This document shows, piece by piece, positions 7,623 through 19,276 of a DNA stretch of 64,000 nt. Where the stretch lies: positions 471,866 through 535,865 of the forward strand of contig NW_019091401.1 of the NCBI RefSeq assembly GCF_001949145.1, read 5' to 3'. Under the pieces are notes generated by a model that made no database searches, was not told the origin of the DNA, and worked only from the letters and a program-made list of their open reading frames with translations. Within the stretch, counting starts at the first letter, position 1; every line of letters starts with the position of its first letter. Position numbers and translations under genes: made by a program. This DNA comes from Acanthaster planci (lineage: Eukaryota > Echinodermata > Asteroidea > Valvatida > Acanthasteridae).

Positions 7623-10437
7623 TCACTTTAATAACTGTCCAGAACAACCCAGAACAACTGATTTAACAAAAATACCTGCTGGAACTTGGATTTCTTGAAT
7701 CAAATCCGTAGGCAATCTCGACGGTCTTCGTTGAATATTTCTCGTAGTTTGCCTGTGTGTTTGACATGGTTTGACAACTCCAGGTCTCTTTTTCTGCTGG
7801 CATTTCAGCCTAGTTAACACCGATATCCTGAAAGTACAGGGCACTTGTTATTATATTGACACTGTTAATCACCATTTAAAACTAACATAAGCCTGTGCCT
7901 ATTCAATTTATCAATAGTTCAAGTGCCCATGTATTAACATCGCTGGCATTATTGGTGACTGATGTCCTATTTGGACATTTTATTTTTTACTGGTTTTTTC
8001 GCTATAAAAAATATGTTTGCATTTAATACACGAAAAGATATCCCAAGGAGACTTTATCATCAAAGTCAAATGGTTATGTTAATGAATTTGAATCCATGCT
8101 AGCCAGTTTGTAGGATACCTATAAGTCTATTACTGATTGTTTCCTCTTTCTGTAATGTCACCTGGGACAGGAAGATTCTTCAGTGACTGGAGTAGCAGTG
8201 GGGAAGCTTCCTTCAGTTTTTGCGTGTGTCTCACTGGTATGTAGTTATCAACACTTACATTATGGCCATCATGGGCACAGTGGTTAAAGCAGTTGTCGGA
8301 TATAACAACCCATCCCCTTGAAACCCTTCTGCAAAGTCATGTAAAACGTATCGGGGATCCTTACTGCACTCTGTTTGAGATGACACAAATATCCAGCTCA
8401 ATGGAATTCTTTCAATGGGTAAATTGCTACTCCTCCACACACTTCCTCCAAGGCGTCTTATCTGAGAAGACACCATCTTCTGGGGAGCACCTAGCTTGCC
8501 AGCTCGGACAAACAAACTAGAATACCATTCGCATGCGGTGAGTCTTTGTCAGTGCCATCTTCTGCTGTACTTGTATCTGTCAGCGTGCCCAAGAGCTGGG
8601 TTTCTCCATCTTCCTTGATTAACATCACTGGCTGCCAGGTGATCCTCAACAAACTGGTCAAAGGCAGCACAAACTTAAAGTGGACAATCCCTGATGCAAT
8701 TCCAAAGCAATGTCTGCTGCCATTCGAAAAGTGACTGCAAAACTATGGGTCTGTTTTTGCTGCCACCTTTCAAAGTGAGTTGATAAAAATAGGTCATACT
8801 CAAGTAATGCCGGTGTTCACTGGCTTTTGTCGCTAGTCTAATCATTGAATGAAATGGAAACCTCTCCAGCAGTATTGGAATGACGTCGATGAGTTTCATC
8901 ATGTAGGGGGTCAAGTTTCTGGGACCGTAAGTGAAGGACATCAAACGGTGGAATTTGTCTACGTGGCTCGGTAGGACTTGATGTCGTTTGCAGAAAGACC
9001 AAATTTGAAGTTGTTCTCAGTCTTACTATGGGGATCGTCATTAGGTGCCTTTGGATAAACCAGATCTATTGTCAGCAATTTATACATTTCCCATGAGTGT
9101 AGATGTATCATTTGAAGTAGGCTCTTGTATGCTACAGTCTGATGTTTCAGGCCAAGAAAAGCCACTACATCCTGCGGCAATGGTTGAATGTACTCACATC
9201 AGGGATGACATTATCTAGACGATCTGAATAGTGTGCTTCCTGCCCAAACTCCAACGGGGGGAGCTAGGATGACTTCCGCACTTGTGGTATTCAAGGTAAA
9301 ATCCCGCAGGTCTCCACTGTCATCAAACTGAAGGGTATATGTATGCCCTCTTTGCCATGATGGACGTCTCACGGTCTGCAATGTTGGAAACTAACTACCC
9401 TCTACCGCTTACCATGTTTGCCAAAGGCATGCAATGTGATATCTGAAATGATAAGTATGAGATGTTTAATAAGCTTCTTGACGATTCGGGATATTGTACG
9501 ATTGGGATCTACAACGATGTAGTCTTTATCAATGGGTATAGAAGTCTGTCCTCGTGTGCAATCTAATGACAGTCCCACAGTTGATCTTCCTGTCAACAGA
9601 TCAAACTTTCCTTTGTCTCCTGCATCCATTGCCATAAAAAGATTCCACCCGTCTGATGTGGTTGGACCAAGTTTACCCCCAAATACTGCGTCATAAAACA
9701 TTGAATCAGCTGAAAGATAAATACCTGTCCCATTGACTTCATTGACTGAACAAACTACCCTCCTTGTTCACTCAAATTTGCCTCTTGATTGGGCCTTGTA
9801 TCTTTCAGAAAGAGGTTGGTCATCCAGACCTCTTTTGGGCTGTGCAGTTTCACGCCATTAAGAACCTGTGAGTTGTTGATGCAAGTGAGGCCAATTAAAC
9901 TTGCTAGCATCACCAAAGAGACGTCACTTCTCTTCTTGACTAAGCCAGTGGTACAGATAGAGAAGACGGTGCCTCAGTCGTGTAGGGTCAATGGACATTC
10001 CAGTTGCCGTCCTTCATTTAGAATTGATCATTGCTTTCAGCCTTCAACTTTTCCTTACTGAAGTGAAAAATCCGGGCACAATCATATGTAAATGACTGAG
10101 GATTTCTCCAAAGCTCATGGTGTCCACAGTCATGAGGAGTATTTTTTCAGCTGACACATGGAAATGGCGCGAGGCGTGACCGGTTACTAATTCTTTGAAC
10201 AAGCTCATTTTGCTGCCATTCAATTTTACTGAAATGTTCCTTAAAATATCTATGACATCTTCAGTGCAGAGCTCGGCGTTCCATTGTTGGTCTGCGGGCC
10301 CCAAGCCTTGGTGTATTTTCCTTTACACCCATCGCCAAAGCCAAGCAGAAATCTTCCCTCCGTTGTGCACCGATGCAGCAATGTTAGCAATTTCCCTCTC
10401 TTCGTTTTCTACGAGTTCTGAAAGCTTTAGTTAGGCC
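7623..10437 (-). pseudogene. broken gene of unknown family, probably transposon-derived
   Basis: Several minus-strand coding blocks in different frames run in series. The first, at 10437-10044, contains ELVENEEREIANIAASVHNG, then LNGSKMSLFKELVTGHASRH and LMTVDTMSFGEILSHLHMIV. Next, about 9985-9790 has SIDPTRLRHRLLYLYHWLSQ and FNWPHLHQQLTGS. The block at 9701-9402 has GPTTSDGWNLFMAMDAGDKG and IVVDPNRTISRIVKKLI. At 9180-8959 is QDVVAFLGLKHQTVAYKSLL. At about 8960-8675 is SFTYGPRNLTPYMMKLIDVI, then SEHRHYLSMTYFYQ. The C-terminal TPYMM...EHRH pattern resembles the TPYMH...E region of the gene at 19-21 kb. Stops and frameshifts make it a pseudogene. I cannot name a family; an HMG-like exon lies just downstream. 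Confidence 0.55.
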
Positions 10438-10689
10438 ATGTTCTGGCAACCTGGCTTCTGCTCTGAGTGTGATGGAAGATAGAGCACACCTCCCAGCATG
10501 GTGTTGCCTATTTAGCTCAGGCTGACAAAGTCTAAATTCATTCATTTCTATGTCGTCTTCATATTATACATGGTGATCTATGTTGACCTTAGCTTCAGCA
10601 CTCGCTTTATCTTCATCTCTGATTCCAACATGATCATGTTCGGCCTCGACCCTGTTATCAGGGTGAGGAAACCCTCCTGTCAGAGATTG

Positions 10690-10898
10690 AACACATCGTT
10701 CTCTTAGTGGCAATCATTGAGACAGAGAAGGCTATTTGTCTTTCTTCGGAATTCCCATAGTTTGTGTGAAAGACAGCAAAGAAAAGCAAGAACTGAAGCA
10801 GAGATGACAGCGCAAGTGGCTGGCACACATAAACAGGGCAGACATCTCAGTGGAAAAGATTGGAAATTATCGAGTATGTTCTGAACATTTCATCACAG
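10690..10898 (+). pseudogene. THAP zinc-finger exon of the ISL2EU-type transposase
   Basis: The frame reads YLSFFGIPIV, KDSKEKQELKQR, stop, QRKWLAHINRADISVEKIG and NYRVCSEHFITG, then splices at a GTATG donor (10899). FFGIP, W-x3-I-x-R and VCSEHF are the hallmarks of the C2CH THAP DNA-binding domain. Just upstream, AGTGGCAATCATTGAGAC looks like a decayed SGNRRD in which CGT became CAT and CGA became TGA, so the stops are plausible CpG mutations. The continuation after the domain is at 12985. This would bind the transposon ends. Confidence 0.75.
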
Positions 10899-11599
10899 GT
10901 ATGCTTTGTTGACCTTATTTTGAATATTTCTTATTTTGGTGAAACAACAGGTTAACCTTTCTGACCACAAATTAATTCTTGCATGTATTTATGGTGAAAA
11001 GCACAGATTGAATAAGAGGGCCGACTGGAATTAAAATTGATTTTGCAAAAACAGAATATATGTTTCATTTCGATTGTGTTGACCCTCATGACTCTGCTTC
11101 CATGATTTAATGTTGGTTTTACTAAATTATGGGAAATAAGGGGCTGTCACAAATCTGCGATATATTTTTCAGGGAAGTTGGAGAAATGTTTCCTCTCACA
11201 CTTTTTTTTTTGGGGGGGGATGATTGCATGTAGGTATGAACGATTCAATAATGAGCACAGTGAACATGGTGAACCTATGAAAAGCTGTTTCAAGGGGATG
11301 GGCCGTACTGGGAAGATTTTTTGTAAAACATGCATCAACACATAAACATATATATAGCAAGAAAACACATCTGCATAATTTCAAAATGCGCAGAAACAGT
11401 ATGTAAAAACTACAGTTTTCACAACCCTCTTTTACTCCCTTCCTGGAGCAAAAACTAACAACAGCCGTCAGGTACCGAAAGTGGTCTGAAGAAATTCCCA
11501 AGAATCGTGACATCATAGGACGGAGTCCTTTATCCAGCAACTGTTTAATGCTACGCAACGACGCGTCAGCATGTACATAATGTAGTAGTGTTAGCTATC

Positions 11600-11860
11600 A
11601 TGTCGTGTTATGCCATCATGTAAGACTCATGCGATGATAATTCCAGCATTGATGGTTTTTCTGATCATGACAGCGATCAGTCGTCATGTTCGTCTTATTC
11701 ATTTGACGAAGAAAGCGACATTGAAGGAGCTGATGCAGCACAGGAAATATTGCCTCATCAATTCAAGCCAGAATACATTCAGGAAGAGATTTAGCAACTT
11801 GCGGCTGTTGGCCATGGGCATGGCAGCGACCTGGAGGATCGACAGCAAACACTGACTGGT
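11600..11860 (+). other. acidic Ser/Asp-rich coding-like stretch inside the transposase intron
   Basis: One plus-strand frame reads DDNSSIDGFSDHDSDQSSC, then SFDEESDIEGADAAQEI and LPHQFKPEYIQEE before a stop at about 11795. The composition is coding-like (acidic, low complexity) and differs from its surroundings. It sits between the THAP exon and the next transposase exon. It may be an exon of an inserted element. No family is recognised. Confidence 0.25.
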
Positions 11861-12984
11861 CATGATTTTTCCTGCACCATTCTAAAAATTTGTCTTTCTG
11901 AAAAGACGTAATTGTCCTACCATGTGCTATTCGAAAGCTCCGAGTAGAAGTAGTTTTTTGTCCATTACAGGCTAACTCACTTTGTCAAAGTTGGTTTTCT
12001 ATTCCAACAATTTTTCTTCACCGTGCACTGCGAGTCACTTGCTTGGCATCAACGCGTCGCGTGAACATGGTGCGGCATTAATTGCACCAAAAATTGTCCA
12101 CATGAGCCAGTGCAATATAGTCCCATTTTACATCGTACACGTATGGGTGTACATTTAACATGCACATGTATTGGGGAATTTTGAGCCCTTGTAAAAATCT
12201 GATTGTGTGTTATCCACAAATCTAACCCGCAGACACCGGTGTGAAAGTCCCCTGGGAATCTACAAAAACTGCTCTCCAGGGGAATTGTTTTGATTGCGAC
12301 AACAGCCACCGACAACAGAGTATTCTTTCGAAATTCACAATTCACGATAGAAATTATTACACGTGCACAGTGCGATGCAAAATAAAATGAATGCAACATG
12401 TCTAGCTAGTTGTCCCATAGCTCTGCCCCCACGTTAAAAGAAGGGCTTAGGAAACAAGACCAAATCTGGTTGACTTGACACGTATAAGTTACATGTACGT
12501 ACCCGACTACACGCCAGGGCAGAGAATATTATTCTTGTGTGGACCAATCAACTTTCTTGCCGGAACTATGCATCCTTGTCTGGAAAGTCGAGTCCGTCCA
12601 ATGACATCACATTTTTGCCAAGATTTGTCTGCTGCCCTCATTGACCAATTTCGGTAAGTTTCTGCTAAGAGCCAAGGCAAAGACTGAAAAAAGCACACAC
12701 TGAGAAAATGCCAATTTTTGCTTATTTAATGACATAAAAGAGGGGTTAATCCAACTTATTGTATATAAGATGGTTGAAAACTATCATATAACGTCAATTT
12801 AACCCTACATGGCCCAACCCCTAAACATTTCCTGTACACCATCCCTTTTAAACGTCATACTTTCAAAATCAAGTTCACAAAAGTGGTTTGAGGTTCATTG
12901 TAAATCCTGAAGATAAGATAGAAGTTGAAAAGGCTGGTGTCTATTCCCTTATTGTTTGGTGTCATTTTCCCTTTTACATTTAGG

Positions 12985-14101
12985 AAAGCCTGCAGAGTTG
13001 AGGGATGAAACCAATTCTGACTGGGCTCCCACACGGAAGATGGATCATGATGGCAAGGCAGTGGCTACTGCATCAGTGCAGCTCACTCAAAAGAGACATG
13101 AGAGAGCAGCGTGACGAGACGGTCAGAAGTCACAGATATGTGCAGTGCAAGGACTTCTGAACCTACAAGACTAACTCCGGTAAGATCCAAATGAGTTGGC
13201 AGATCACGGTCCTGTAGAACAGACCACACAAACTGACTGCATGACAACATAAATGGCAATGCAGACTGATATGTTTGCAGCTGATGTCACGGTTTTGGAT
13301 GCGCAAGCTAGTATTACAATAATGCTGAACTTAAGAAGACAAGACTAGATGGAAAACTAAGTGAAGAAAGTTTTGTAAACGATGACAAAACAGTTTCATA
13401 CGGGCCTGCCCACTTATGCAGTTTTAATGCTTGCATTTCATTATGTTACAAGCAAGCTGCCCACTAGACGATGTGTCACCCAGTTTCAACAACTCCTAAT
13501 CATTCTCATGAAACTCAGACAAACCATGCCTCACGAAGACCTAGCATACCGGTTCTTTGTTAGCGAGTCTACAATTTTACCTATTTTCAGTAGGATAGAT
13601 GCTCAATATGGTTTATCAACTCGGATAGATAGGAAGGTTTTGAGGAAAACCATGCCTATGCAATTCTATCGGACATTTGGCAAAAGAGTTGCTGTAATTA
13701 TTGATTGTTTTGAAGTGTTTTATAACTGGCCTACCAGCTTGGAAGCCAGGGCCCAAACCTGGTCCAATTATAACCACCACAGCACAATCAAGTTTTTAAT
13801 TGGGATAACCCCTCAGGGTGTGATTTTGTTCTTGTCAGCAGCATGGGGTGGCAGAGGAACAGACAAAACCATAACACTAGAGTCTAATTTCTTAAGGAAA
13901 CTTCTTCTGCAAGACATCATTTTTGCAGCCAGAGTTTTTGATATAAAGGACGATGCTGGTTACTATGGATGTGAGGCTGAGATACCCACATTTATGGAAG
14001 GGAAACCACATCTCTATGCTCTAGATGTGAAAAAACCATGAGAGATAGCTCACTTATGTATTCATGTGGAGCAAATCATTGGTGGGATGACAAAAATGTA
14101 A
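12985..14101 (+). pseudogene. DDE transposase (DDE_Tnp_4, PIF/Harbinger ISL2EU type), second exon
   Basis: A TACATTTAG acceptor leads into KPAELRDETNSDWAPTRKMD, the segment that normally follows a THAP domain, so this exon joins the THAP exon at 10898. After stops near 13110 and several others, an open frame from 13382 to 14041 holds the transposase: FQQLLIILMKLRQTMPHEDL, RKTMPMQFYRTFGKRVAVII, DCFEVF, RAQTWSNYNHHSTIKFLIG and GRGTDKTITL. The first Asp (IIDCFE) and second Asp (GTDKT) are present. The usual ADRGFDI reads AARVFDI, so an acidic residue is lost. Beyond the TGA at 14039 the frame continues with EIAHLCIHVEQIIGG, which holds the final Glu. It is tail to tail with the YqaJ gene. Confidence 0.85.
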
Positions 14102-15089
14102 CATATTAAGTCACCCAGTGCCAGTAGTATTTACGGTGAATATTCAGACAATCCTGTTCCAAAAACAGATAAAATAGCCAGAATTTGCTGTGCTTTATTC
14201 AATATGAATGAGTCACTCATATTAGACGGCGACATACAAGTGAATCAAATTTTCACGTAATTTCATCACTGCAAGTAACCAATTCCTTTTCAACTGCCAT
14301 TTTTCAAATTTACCCCTCTGAAGGAGTTATAAGGGCAATATGTTCTTTTCAATGAAGGCTTAAAGATGTTGGCTTAAAATTAATTGCCTGAAATGTAGCC
14401 CAATTTTGGCCTCACTTTCAAACAAGTCCTGTGCAAAACCCAATTTAACTTGATAACAGAGAACTAGGAAAAGTTGACAGTTATAAATGTGCCTGTTAAT
14501 TAAACTTGTAGCCAAAGAATGTGCAACACAAACATACTGTATTTTGAATCAGAACATCAAAATGAGACTCTTTATTGCAGGTTTTGACAGATTGTGTAGA
14601 TGTTTTGACCTAATGGACACACACATGTAGTTACACTGCAATAAACCAAGACCCAAATCTTCCAGTCTCTTATTGTATTATTAAACTTTGACTTTAGCTC
14701 TGTAACATAGGCCTACATGTAGCACAGAATCAATCCACATGTACATGACTTACAGGCTGCAGATTTGTCACTTAGGAATACATGTAAATCAAGATTTGTG
14801 GATTCGAATGAAAGTCTGAATCATATAAACAAGTTTTTCTAAGTCTGAAATGTTTGTCCAGAATATGAAAACCCCCATCTGAAATTCTTAATACAAAATA
14901 TATCATCTTTTTATTTAAATGTGAAATTTACATTTATTCCCTTTTCAAGTTTTGAATGGAACATGTCAAAAGTTGACATTACTCAACCTTACTAGACAAA
15001 CACGGGCCAACACACTGGTTGTATATAAAATGGAATGCATGCACACTGGTCCAAGTACTGGTCAGGTGACTTGTTAGTATTCTTGAATG
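14102..15089. other. non-coding spacer between the two convergent transposon genes
   Basis: AT-rich DNA with no supported gene. It separates the end of the transposase frame from the end of the YqaJ gene and should hold the polyadenylation sites of both. I see TACATGTA-type words at 14713 and 14781 and a TAGGCCTA at 14708. Confidence 0.5.
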
Positions 15090-17455
15090 TCAATTTCCTG
15101 TGTACCATGATAAAAGAGAAAAACTTGATCTAAGGTAAACAAGAAAGTCTGTGTTGAAGTAAGCACACACTTTGTTCAGACCTAAGTCCACCAGATTTCT
15201 ACAGATGGAGAGTACTTCTTTTTCTTTGAAACATTCCTTTGAACTCAAGCATTTGAAATGAAACTGTTGGCATGTAGCATTGTCAAACAGAATCATCCGT
15301 CCTCTCTTGCCCTGGCAACAATAACACCACTTCTCAGAAGCATCATTAGTTTCCATGTGATGCTTGGTCAGATCCTGTGGTAGCTTGGTGAATATGTACT
15401 TGCCCCCAAGTGCTGGTAAGACTCCAATCTTGGTTGCTGCTAAAACAATGTTTGCTTAGAAAGCATCATCACCAAGAACATGTTCAATGTGAACATCCTC
15501 TTTGGTCCACAAGACAAAGTCACAGTATGGCCTCTCAGAGATGAAGATCTGTGTCTGAACCGGATAGTAGCACTGATGCTCTCTGGAGAGACAAAGTTTG
15601 GCACCCACTGGTTGAATGCAAAATGTTTTTTCCTCTGCAACCTCTTTAATGGACTTGTTCATTTTACAAAAGGGGCACTTTATTTCACAAACACCAATTT
15701 CTCTGCAGCATGAACACCATACAAGGCCATCCGGCAATGCACCAAAGTATGGATACTTTGGGTTTATAATTAGACCAGAGTTTTCCACATGAAACCCTAC
15801 ATGTTTTGTCTTCATGTAGTCTGCATACAGATTCTCGCATGCTCTTCATGCTCACATCCCCACTGAGTTGCTTCCGTGGTGAACTTGTACAGATCAGGGT
15901 AACACACAGATTTAAGAAGGCTTACTGCAGGATAACCTGCATCTGTCCTGCACACACTTTTCATCTTTGATGCAGTAATTCTTCCTGCTCGGTATCTCCA
16001 CCACAGGGTTGATTTAGCTTGTGTTTTTGTGTGGGCCTTGAAATTCCTTGCAGCCTCTGGAGTTACATCATATTTTATATTTTCAAATTTCTCCAACAGC
16101 TCTGTGTAAGCCAGATTAAATGTGTTGGCATCTTTAAAATCTGACAGTGTCACTGGAAATTCTTTCACAGTCTCTGCAGAAATAGAGCTATTTGCAAAAG
16201 AGTCCACTGCACTCAATACGGCAGACTTTCTACCAGTCAATTCAAGTCCTCATACAAGGTCACTAAGCTCCTGGTCTTCTGGTAACGATGATGCCGAGCT
16301 TGAAGCTGAGGATGTCTCCCAATTCTCACGTCCAACATCCTTCAAATTATCCCCTGCACCATCAACAGTCGCATCCATTTTCCTTTTACGTTTGGCTGCT
16401 GAAGAGAATTCCACCTTACTTTATCCAGGGGCAGCTATAACATCCTTCTTGGACGGTGCCATCCAACAGGCCTTCACTTGCGTGACTCTTTTTCTCGTGA
16501 ATATGAACTCCTGAATCTATCCCGAAAAGAAGTGTTATGGCATGTGCGCATACTTCAACGATTCCAGCTTTGCAGTCACAGTGGGTACAACGTATCTGGC
16601 CATCTGTAGCTATGACCAAGGGTGACAATGCCTTCTCTCTTATGGACTGTGAATGCATCACCTATAATAATTGGAAATGAATCAATCATTAAGTTCAAAG
16701 AAGGCTAAAAATTTCACATACTAACTTTGAAAAATACATTGGCCCTGGAGGTATTTACTCAAAAGAAACAGTATTTGTTTCATTTGTTATTAGCATCTCC
16801 TGTAACAGAATCTCCACACTGGCTATTTTTCTACCAAAGTAAGTCTTACCAGCACATTTCCATACACAGAGCTACTGGAAAAAAATTGGTACATGTGAAT
16901 AAGTCAAATGTGAAGAGACCCAAGAGGCCCACATGAGAGTCATAGAACTTGGAGGCAGCAAGTGACAGCAAATCAAGGCTTACTAACGTTTGGCCTGACT
17001 GGGCTTGTATGTTTGATGACCTTTCAACATATTCAACAATGACACAGTCCCATTAGTCAGTATACTGAGCCCTAACCTAGGCCTACTTAGACTGAAGTCT
17101 AAAAACTTACTCATCCAAACACCACTTGAAGATCTGGTTGTTTTGGTGAGGTACATACACTGGTGTTAAACAGCCAACCATTGGCAAACTGATTATACGC
17201 CTCCGAAGACTTGTACACGGTATATGGACTCAGTGTTGATATCAAATAGGACATTATGTCCATTGAATTGATCTGTGGAAGTCAATTGATGTCGCATAAT
17301 TTATCACTGTTAGCGACCACATATGGGTCACTACCAACCATGGAGATCTTTCTTATATAACGGGCACATTCTTCTGGTGATAAATTGGTTACGTACTTTG
17401 ACAACTCAATATTCGAAGCAGGAGCCGAATTTTGTGGAGCTTTGGTAGCAGCCAT
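15090..17455 (-). pseudogene. YqaJ exonuclease-like protein with SWIM and PHD-like fingers (second ISL2EU gene)
   Basis: Two minus-strand exons. Exon 1 (17455-17111, from MAATKAPQNSAPASN) holds VTNLSPEECARYIRKI and YTVYKSSEAYNQFANGWLF, then a GTAAGT donor. Exon 2 starts at 16661 after a TTATTATAG acceptor with VMHSQSIREKALSPLVIATD, continues through a SWIM finger (CTHCDCKAGIVEVCAHAITL) and a basic KRKRK, and then the YqaJ nuclease: LWWRYRAGRITASKMKS, QWGCEHEEHA, YPYFGALPDGLVW, GVCEIKCPF and YYPVQTQIFISERPYCDF. The PD...ExK nuclease residues are present. Near 15310, WCYCCQGKRGRMILFDN...FHFKCL is PHD-like. It is broken by a TGA at the exon 1 end (probably CGA originally), TGAs near 17285 and 16253, frameshifts near 16495 and 15838, and a TAA near 15455. 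YqaJ proteins accompany ISL2EU transposases; their role in transposition is not known. Confidence 0.85.
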
Positions 17456-19276
17456 GGCGAACATAAGTGCAGTATGCACATGAGTACATATGCATAAACT
17501 GGTATGCGTTTCCATGAAGCGCACTGAGTGGCTGAGAAGACATTCCGGAGCAACAGGCCCGTGACCCTGACGGCTGTGCAAGCGCCCTATATGTGTAAAT
17601 ATAGTGTACATGCAACGTTAGAATTCTAAAAATACTTACATGCCAAAGTTTGACAATCTGGCAAGAAAGACTGGGATTTTGCCTTCTCATCTGTGGTAGT
17701 TAACAATGCGTCCAAGTGCCTGGCCTTCCCAAATTACAAGGCCAAGCATCTCATGCACATGTCAGTAAATTTACATGAACATATAAGTACTTTAATACAG
17801 GTATGCTAAAGTGCGTCAAAACTAGCTTGGAAGATTTTTATTCATGCTGGAGCCATGTGCCTGCCTTCCAGAGTTGACAATTGACCTGAGATGGAGTTGA
17901 CTCGGAGCGAGTTTATTCCAGACCAAGTTGGCAACTTCACACACAGATGAGTATATACAGTGTATGTACATTGCCATGTTTCGCCAGACCAATGTTTTTG
18001 AGCCACATGGAGTCTTGTTCCTCATCGGTTCCACTTCCAGACATGCCAGAGTTGGGCAAAGATCTGTAGTTAAGTCACTGAGGAAGTGTAAAGTAAACAA
18101 TATCTTCTTTAATGAGAACTTTATCAATAATAAACACAGGATGCATGTACATGTATACAGGACAACTGAGTTGGGCTTGAAATTTTTAGTGATGTGTGAA
18201 AGATCACAGAAGCATAGTTTTGATGGGATATTTATTTATTATTTCATCAATAAATAGCTACAAAAATAGGAGACCAAGTCTGTCAGGTGTCATTTTAAGT
18301 CTGTTTGTGCTGACAGGGTCTTGTGATAACATTTGATTGAAACAACATGTGTGCTTTATGCGCACTTAATGCCTCGAGTCATACATCAAATGAAAGAGTA
18401 TTTTAAGCTCTACAAGATGATGACATCATCGTTCCAAACCCGGTTGAGTCTCGTAAGATATTAGGCTTAGACGAGACTATGTCACACGACAGCAAACAAA
18501 GATGGCCGCACACAGTTGTTGGCGTAGTGTAAGTGGCTCTGATCGTACATTACATGTATTTTCATCACACTTTACACCCAAAACTGGAAACACACAGACA
18601 TTATAAATGGTACTAACACAAATTTTGGTTCTTTTAAAACACAACTGCTTTTTAAAATGTACAATTTGATGCACAAAAAGGGCAGAAATCGTTGATTGAA
18701 AAACACTTTTACACACTTTCAGATATAAAATTTAGAAGCGCCGTTTCGCTGGACTCCCTAGTCTAAGTTGCTCAAACTATTATCAACTGATCTACATCAT
18801 CCTGATGCAGTCGCGTCAGATACATGAAGGCCTATCATTTTAAAAATTCAAGTATGCACAGCAAGCCAAAGTGAAGTTGGGCTAGCACTCAGAGAAATTG
18901 ATTGTTGACCTTGTTGGGCTATATCATGGGATGGCCTAGTGTTACAGCTGCACGTGAGCACATCATCACACCCGACAACTTGCTTGGGAGGGATAAACAA
19001 TTTGCAACTTGCAAGATGTGTGCAAACTCTAAGAGGGCATACTAAAGTTACTCATGTCATTTTCACAGAAATGGGCCATGTACATGGGGTTCATTACTTT
19101 TAGCACCCTGTTCCTATTATATGGGAACAAATTTTGCTTTTTTTAAATGACTTATCTAAACAAGTTGTTGGTGACGTCCTCTTTCATATCAGAAAGAAAA
19201 GAGAACAGGGCTTTTTGTTTTGAGGGAAATTTTTTGGTAAAGTGGCAGCGTACAGAATGCAGCAGAGGTTAAAGTA
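17456..19276. other. no gene supported
   Basis: AT-rich DNA upstream of the YqaJ gene start and before the next transposon-like gene. It probably contains one end of the ISL2EU element, but I could not find a terminal inverted repeat pair. Open frames at 17928-18257 and 18477-18716 show no recognisable domain. Confidence 0.4.
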
